Shown piece after piece: positions 42,471 to 46,231 of a stretch of DNA of 46,231 bases. Below the pieces are notes generated by a model, which was not told the origin of the DNA, did not search any database, and saw only the letters and a list, made by a program, of their open reading frames with translations. The position numbers were made by a program, and so were the translations under genes. The stretch is from Nocardioidaceae bacterium. Its GTDB lineage: Bacteria; Actinomycetota; Actinomycetes; Propionibacteriales; Nocardioidaceae. The stretch is from assembly GCA_029266455.1 (NCBI GenBank), contig JAQSWV010000017.1, forward strand, positions 1 through 46,231. The letters are read 5' to 3'. Every line of letters begins with the position of its first letter. Within the stretch, counting starts at the first letter, position 1.

Positions 42471-43277
42471 TCACGCCCCCCGCATCGCCTGGGCGAGGTC
42501 GCGCAGCCGAGCCGCCTGGACGACCCGTTCGGCGAGCAGCTGCTCGTCATGGGCACGGTCGGCCGCACCCACCAGCAGCTGCTTGAGTCCCGCCACCGCG
42601 CCGTGCAGCGGCTCGGTCAGCGCGGCGACCAGGTCGGCCACCGAGTCGGCCAGCCGTTGGCGCGGCACCACGATGGTGGCCAGACCGAGCTCACGAGCCT
42701 CCCCTGCCTCGACCCAGCGGCCGGTCGCACAGATCTCGAGCGCGCGGGCGTAGCCGACCGCGTCGACCAGCGGCTTCGTGCCGCCGAGGTCGGGCACCAG
42801 GCCGAGCGAGGTCTCCCGCATGGCGAAGCGGGCATCGTCGGCGACCACGCGCAGGTCGCAGGCCAAGGCCAGCTGGAACCCCGCCCCGACAGCCGCGCCC
42901 TGCACGGCGGCGACCGAGACCAGCTCGGGCCTGCGCCACCAGCTGAAGCCCTGCTGGAAGGCTGCGATCGTCTCGTCCAGCTCGTCGTCGTCGAGGGCAC
43001 CCAGCTCGGCGAGGGACTGCTCGCCGGCCAGACCCGCCGGGGCGAACAGGGCGCGGTCCAGGCCGGAGGAGAACGACTCCCCCTCCCCCCGCAGCACCAC
43101 CACGCGAACGTCGTCGCCGATCGCATCGCCGATCCCCGCCAGCGCACGCCAGGTGGCCGGCGTCTGGGCGTTGCGCTGCTCCGGCCGATCCAGTGTCACG
43201 GTGACGACCGCTCCTGCATGCTCCAGCCGCAGTCCGGCCGCGGCCAGGGTCGCCTCATCGGGGTACGGAGCGGTCAT
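42471..43277 (-). CDS. enoyl-CoA hydratase/isomerase family protein
   Basis: A 268-residue crotonase-fold protein. SFSSGLDRALF supplies one oxyanion residue, and VQGAAVGAGFQLALACDLRV the second with the family signature. RETSLGLVPDLGGTKPL holds the acidic catalytic positions (E and D). A C-terminal helical segment completes the fold. Substrate is unknown; there is no neighbouring beta-oxidation gene. The ATG at 43277 follows TAGGGT by 8 nt. Confidence 0.9.
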   Translation of the reverse strand: MTAPYPDEATLAAAGLRLEHAGAVVTVTLDRPEQRNAQTPATWRALAGIGDAIGDDVRVVVLRGEGESFSSGLDRALFAPAGLAGEQSLAELGALDDDELDETIAAFQQGFSWWRRPELVSVAAVQGAAVGAGFQLALACDLRVVADDARFAMRETSLGLVPDLGGTKPLVDAVGYARALEICATGRWVEAGEARELGLATIVVPRQRLADSVADLVAALTEPLHGAVAGLKQLLVGAADRAHDEQLLAERVVQAARLRDLAQAMRGA

Positions 43278-43285
43278 GGGACGCG

Positions 43286-43291
43286 ACCCTA
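43286..43291 (-). promoter_or_regulatory. -10 box TAGGGT of enoyl-CoA hydratase gene
   Basis: TAGGGT on the minus strand, 8 nt before the ATG at 43277. Confidence 0.5.
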
Positions 43292-43353
43292 GTCGCCGCC
43301 CGCCACGGCCACCCCACCCAGCGCGCCGATCGGTCTCGAGGCGCAGCCCAGGG

Positions 43354-44952
43354 TCAGGCCAGGGCGACCAGCTCGGCGTAGTCCGGGGACCACAGGTCCT
43401 CCGTGCCGTCGGGCAGGATCAGCACCTTGTCGGGCTGGAGGGCTTGAACGGCACCCTCGTCGTGGGTGACCAGCACGATGCCGCCGGCGTAGGCACGGAT
43501 GGCGTTGAGCACCTCCTCGCGTGAGGCCGGGTCGAGGTTGTTGGTGGGCTCGTCGAGCAGCAGCACGTTCGCCGCCGACACGACCAGCGACGACAGCGCC
43601 AGCCGGGTCTTCTCCCCGCCGGACAGCACCGAGGCTGGCTTGTACGCGTCGTCACCGGAGAACAGGAACGACCCGAGCACGCTGCGGGCCTGGGTGTCGG
43701 TGAGCTGCGGGGCGGCCGCGTGCATGTTCTCCAGCACGGTCCTGGACAGGTCGAGGGTCTCGTGCTCCTGGGCGTAGTAGCCCAGCTTGAGCCCGTGCCC
43801 GGCGACGACCTCGCCGGTGTCCGGCGGGTCGAGGCCGGCGAGGATGCGCAGCAGGGTGGTCTTCCCCGCCCCGTTGAGCCCGAGCACCACGACCCGCGAG
43901 CCCCGGTCGATGGCCAGGTCGACGTCGGTGAAGACCTCCAGCGACCCGTACGAGCGCGACAGCCCCTGCGCCCGGAGCGGTGTCTTGCCGCAGGGGGCGG
44001 GGTCGGGGAACGAGATGCGGGCCACCTTGTCGTTCCTACGCTGGCTCTCCAGCCCGGAGAGCAGCCGCTCGGCACGGCGCGCCATGTTCTGCGCGGCCAC
44101 GGCCTTCGTCGCCTTGGCGCGCATCTTGTCGGCTTGCAGCATCAACGCCCCGGCCTTCCGCTCAGCGTTGTGCCGCTCGCGCTTGCGGCGCCGCTCGTCG
44201 GTCTCACGCTGGGCGAGGTAGGCCTTCCAGCCGACCGCGTAGACGTCGAGCTCGGCGCGGTTGGCGTCGAGGTGGAACACCTTGGTGACGGTGTGCTCGA
44301 GCAACGCGGTGTCGTGACTGATCACCACCAGTCCCCCGGCGTGCGATCGGAGGAACTCGCGCAGCCACGCGATCGAGTCCGCGTCGAGATGGTTGGTGGG
44401 CTCGTCGAGCAGCAGGGTCTCGGCCCCGGAGAACAGGATCCTGGCCAGCTCGATGCGCCGACGCTGGCCACCCGACAGGGTCCGCAGCGGCTGGCCGAGG
44501 GTGCGGTCCGGCATACCCAGGCTCGCGGCGATCTGCGCGGCCTCCGACTCCGCTGAGTACCCGCCGCCCGCATGCAGCTCGGCGTCGGCCCGGCTGTAGC
44601 GCCGCATCGCCCGGTCCTGCACGTCCGGGTCGGCGCTGCCCATCTGCTGCTCGGCCTCGCGCAGCCGGCGTACGACGTCGTGCAGTCCCCGGGCGGACAG
44701 GATCCGCTCGCGGGCCGAGACGTCCAGGTCACCGGTCTGGTTGTCCTGCGGCAGATACCCGACGCTGCCGGTGCGGGTCACCTGGCCCGCCGCAGGCTGT
44801 GCCTCGCCGGCGAGAATACGGGTGAGCGTGGTCTTGCCCGCGCCGTTGCGTCCGACCAGACCGACGCGGTCACCAGGCGCTATCCGGAACGACGCCGACT
44901 CGAGCAGCAGCGAGGCACCGGCACGCACCTCGAGACCGGAGGCTGTCAGCAT
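43354..44952 (-). CDS. ABC-F family ribosome-associated ATPase
   Basis: A 532-residue protein with two ATPase domains and no membrane helix. Domain 1 has LVGRNGAGKTTLTRILAG, LSGGQRRRIELARILF and LLLDEPTNHLD. The linker (about 240-320) is a basic helical hairpin (RETDERRRKRERHNAERKAG). Domain 2 has VLGLNGAGKTTLLRILAG, LSGGEKTRLALSSLVV and LLLDEPTNNLD. ABC-F proteins act on the ribosomal E site in translation or antibiotic protection. AAGGA lies 6 nt before the ATG, and a TACACT box at 45043-45048 would give a leader of roughly 85 nt, unlike the many leaderless genes here. Confidence 0.93.
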   Translation of the reverse strand: MLTASGLEVRAGASLLLESASFRIAPGDRVGLVGRNGAGKTTLTRILAGEAQPAAGQVTRTGSVGYLPQDNQTGDLDVSARERILSARGLHDVVRRLREAEQQMGSADPDVQDRAMRRYSRADAELHAGGGYSAESEAAQIAASLGMPDRTLGQPLRTLSGGQRRRIELARILFSGAETLLLDEPTNHLDADSIAWLREFLRSHAGGLVVISHDTALLEHTVTKVFHLDANRAELDVYAVGWKAYLAQRETDERRRKRERHNAERKAGALMLQADKMRAKATKAVAAQNMARRAERLLSGLESQRRNDKVARISFPDPAPCGKTPLRAQGLSRSYGSLEVFTDVDLAIDRGSRVVVLGLNGAGKTTLLRILAGLDPPDTGEVVAGHGLKLGYYAQEHETLDLSRTVLENMHAAAPQLTDTQARSVLGSFLFSGDDAYKPASVLSGGEKTRLALSSLVVSAANVLLLDEPTNNLDPASREEVLNAIRAYAGGIVLVTHDEGAVQALQPDKVLILPDGTEDLWSPDYAELVALA

Positions 44953-45122
44953 CAGCGGTCCTTCGTGAGGTCAGGGCGGCAGGGCGGACGTGTCCCGCAA
45001 AGGGCACTCCGGCGCTACCCCACGAGAACGGACGTGCACCCGAGTGTACGGGCCGACGCCTCCACGAGTCGCCCCCGAACAGGTGCCGTAGACCTTGCCG
45101 CACCGGCGAGCACCGCAGTGGT

Positions 45123-45947
45123 CTACTGCCCCGAAGGCCGCCTCCCCGCCGTTCCGGGGCCGTCGAACACGGCCACCCGCACGGCACAGGCGGCGACGGC
45201 CGCATCGTCGAGCACCCGGCGACGTGGATCGGGCACGTCCAGGCGCCGACCCGCCACCGTCAGCCGGGCACCGGTGCGTTCGAGGCCGGCCAGGGTGTCC
45301 CGGAGCAGCAGCCGATCGCCACCGGTGACCAGCAGTCGCTGGCCGCCGAGCCGGTCACTGGGCCGGTCACTGGGCCGGTCACTGGGCCGGTCACTGGGCC
45401 GGTCACTGGGCCGGTCACTGGGCCGGTCACTGGGCCGGTCACTGGACCGGTCACTCGGCTGCACGCTGTGCCGGGCGCCGAAGAGCTCTGCGGCCGCGCT
45501 CACGGCCGCGTCGACCACGGTGTCGGCCTGCCGCGCCCGCCGACGGGCGTAGCGCTGCTGGCTCCACCCGCCCGCCTTGGTGCGTCCCTGCACGTACCTC
45601 GTGCCGACCCGGCTGGCACCCACCCGCACCCCCTCGGCCAGGGCGACCGCCCAGCCCCCACGGCGCACGAGCAACAGCGCGTACGGGTGCGGGCGCAGCG
45701 CCCACTCCACCAGGCCGGCGACGTCGTCGTACGCGGCTGGGTCGTCGACGACCAGCTCGCACACGGCCGTGGTGCCGTCGGGAGCCACGAGCAGGGGACG
45801 GCCGTTGTTGTCCCGGCACAGGTCGGGTGCGCCGCCGTGGCCGGCGGTGAAGCGGTCGACCCAGCCGCCGAGACGGTCGGCCGGCACGGTGGCCCGCCGC
45901 GACGGCGCCTGCCCGCCGCGACGGCGCCTGCTGCCGGGCCCCGCCAC
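45123..45947 (-). CDS. acVLRF1-type peptidyl-tRNA hydrolase, start region disrupted
   Basis: Actinobacterial Vms1-like release factor that frees nascent chains from stalled large ribosomal subunits. The signature VGASRVGTRYVQGRTKAGGW followed by SQQRYARRRARQ, with the catalytic glutamine, is intact. A run of nine SDRP-type tetrapeptides, encoded by a 12-bp repeat, is inserted before the last domain. The natural start is probably the ATG at 45993, 6 nt after a TACGTT box. A 19-bp tandem duplication at 45892-45929 now puts that ATG out of frame. Removing one copy restores QQAPSRRATVPADRLGGW. As it stands, only internal starts such as the GTG at 45947 can make the protein (274 residues). Confidence 0.8.
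   Translation of the reverse strand: MAGPGSRRRRGGQAPSRRATVPADRLGGWVDRFTAGHGGAPDLCRDNNGRPLLVAPDGTTAVCELVVDDPAAYDDVAGLVEWALRPHPYALLLVRRGGWAVALAEGVRVGASRVGTRYVQGRTKAGGWSQQRYARRRARQADTVVDAAVSAAAELFGARHSVQPSDRSSDRPSDRPSDRPSDRPSDRPSDRPSDRPSDRLGGQRLLVTGGDRLLLRDTLAGLERTGARLTVAGRRLDVPDPRRRVLDDAAVAACAVRVAVFDGPGTAGRRPSGQ
45351..45458. repeat. 12-bp tandem repeat, nine units, in acVLRF1 gene
   Basis: Nine consecutive units of CCGGTCACTGGG; the first seven are identical and the last two carry single or few changes. In frame it encodes SDRP/SDRS tetrapeptides on the minus strand. Confidence 0.97.
45892..45929. repeat. perfect 19-bp tandem duplication
   Basis: GCCCGCCGCGACGGCGCCT occurs at 45892-45910 and again at 45911-45929 with no mismatch. 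Nineteen is not a multiple of three, so it shifts the acVLRF1 frame. Confidence 0.97.
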
Positions 45948-45999
45948 CCGTGCCGAGGGGTTCCTCGCCCCGATCCGAGCCCCCGCCGTCCATCCACCG

Positions 46000-46005
46000 A
46001 ACGTA
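46000..46005 (-). promoter_or_regulatory. -10 box TACGTT of acVLRF1 gene
   Basis: TACGTT on the minus strand, 6 nt before the ATG at 45993. This ATG enters the acVLRF1 frame only if one 19-bp unit is removed. Confidence 0.5.
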
Positions 46006-46015
46006 CTGCGGGCGC

Positions 46016-46102
46016 GCGGCGTGCGAGACTGCCGCCGACCTGGCGCGGCGTGCGCGGCTGCCCCGGACGTGGCGCGGCGTGCGAGACTGCCGCCGACCTG
46101 GC
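46016..46102. repeat. 29-bp tandem repeat, three units
   Basis: Units at 46016-46044, 46045-46073 and 46074-46102. Units 1 and 3 are identical and contain GTGCGAGACTGCCGCCGACC; unit 2 differs at several positions. The block lies in the gap between acVLRF1 and the last partial gene, just upstream of the acVLRF1 -10 box. Confidence 0.93.
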
Positions 46103-46139
46103 GCGTTGCGCCGGCCTCGACCGCTGGGAGTTTGACCGG

Positions 46140-46231
46140 GTGACTGCAGGAGCCGTCGGGCCGGCTGCGAACGGCCTCACACCGTACGTCCATGCGGGCG
46201 GCCTGGAGCTGCTGGTGCCGGGACGCTGGGA
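46140..46231 (+). CDS. start of an unidentified gene, cut by window end
   Basis: An open frame from GTG (46140) that runs off the window: VTAGAVGPAANGLTPYVHAG, then GLELLVPGRW. Too short to assign to a family. No ribosome site or clear -10 box was seen, so even its reality is uncertain. Confidence 0.35.
   Translation, partial: MTAGAVGPAANGLTPYVHAGGLELLVPGRW

Noticed and set aside
40537-42753. 738-residue plus-strand open frame
   Set aside because: Antisense to the ABC exporter; composition dominated by Gly, His, Gln and Arg as expected for a GC-rich shadow frame.
45351-45458. Direct repeats as a plasmid iteron or replication origin
   Set aside because: The 12-bp units are contiguous, in frame and within a conserved gene, with no replication protein nearby.
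1-46231. tRNA, rRNA, intact insertion sequence or prophage
   Set aside because: No cloverleaf, rRNA core, transposase, integrase or phage structural gene was recognised on either strand.

Overview
The window is very GC-rich and densely coding, with short intergenic gaps and many GTG starts. The gene set points to a high-GC actinobacterium, most likely in the Propionibacteriales/Nocardioides neighbourhood: BioB with the small Fe-S partner BsaP, an acVLRF1-type peptidyl-tRNA hydrolase, an InhA-like FabI paired with FabG, DUF3099 and SerB with ACT domains. That placement is inference from gene content; no rRNA or tRNA gene was seen.

Layout. 39-1700: a dead Tat-exported sulfatase with two frameshifts and an internal deletion. 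1741-7865: a biotin locus, with bioB-bsaP on the minus strand and bioA-bioF-bioD on the plus strand, separated by a PiT phosphate transporter and a small membrane protein. 7916-19959: housekeeping genes (peptide deformylase, SpoU-type rRNA/tRNA methylase, CysG-like siroheme synthase, PEBP protein, alpha/beta hydrolase, GNAT, YbaK, TauE, SPFH/NfeD membrane pair, ABC ATPase, SerB, SixA-like phosphatase, CsbD). 19960-20849: a gene-poor block with eight copies of a 24-25 bp repeat, four in each orientation. 20850-25705: fabI/fabG, dodecin, DUF3099, a Cys-rich small protein, moaA and SURF1.

25646-36366: the most distinctive accessory region. A minus-strand run encodes a glutamine-synthetase-like ligase, an aldehyde dehydrogenase, a short-chain dehydrogenase and a gamma-glutamyl hydrolase, followed by a beta-phosphoglucomutase-like enzyme and a GH65 disaccharide phosphorylase. 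Divergent to it are a FadR-type regulator and an ethanolamine-permease-like transporter. Facing the permease is a choline/ethanolamine-kinase-like gene. Together they read as uptake and gamma-glutamylated breakdown of ethanolamine or a similar amino alcohol, plus disaccharide phosphorolysis.

36493-46231: a phytoene-desaturase-like FAD oxidoreductase, a zinc alcohol dehydrogenase with an SDR partner, an ABC exporter, an enoyl-CoA hydratase, an ABC-F protein, acVLRF1 (with a 19-bp duplication that shifts its frame) and the first codons of a further gene.

Three patterns run through the window. Many genes start 6-9 nt after a TANNNT-like -10 box, which predicts leaderless transcription. Short tandem repeats, several of them 12 bp and in frame, occur in or beside many genes. 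Two families of dispersed intergenic repeats are present: a 24-25 bp unit and a roughly 45-bp REP-like palindrome.
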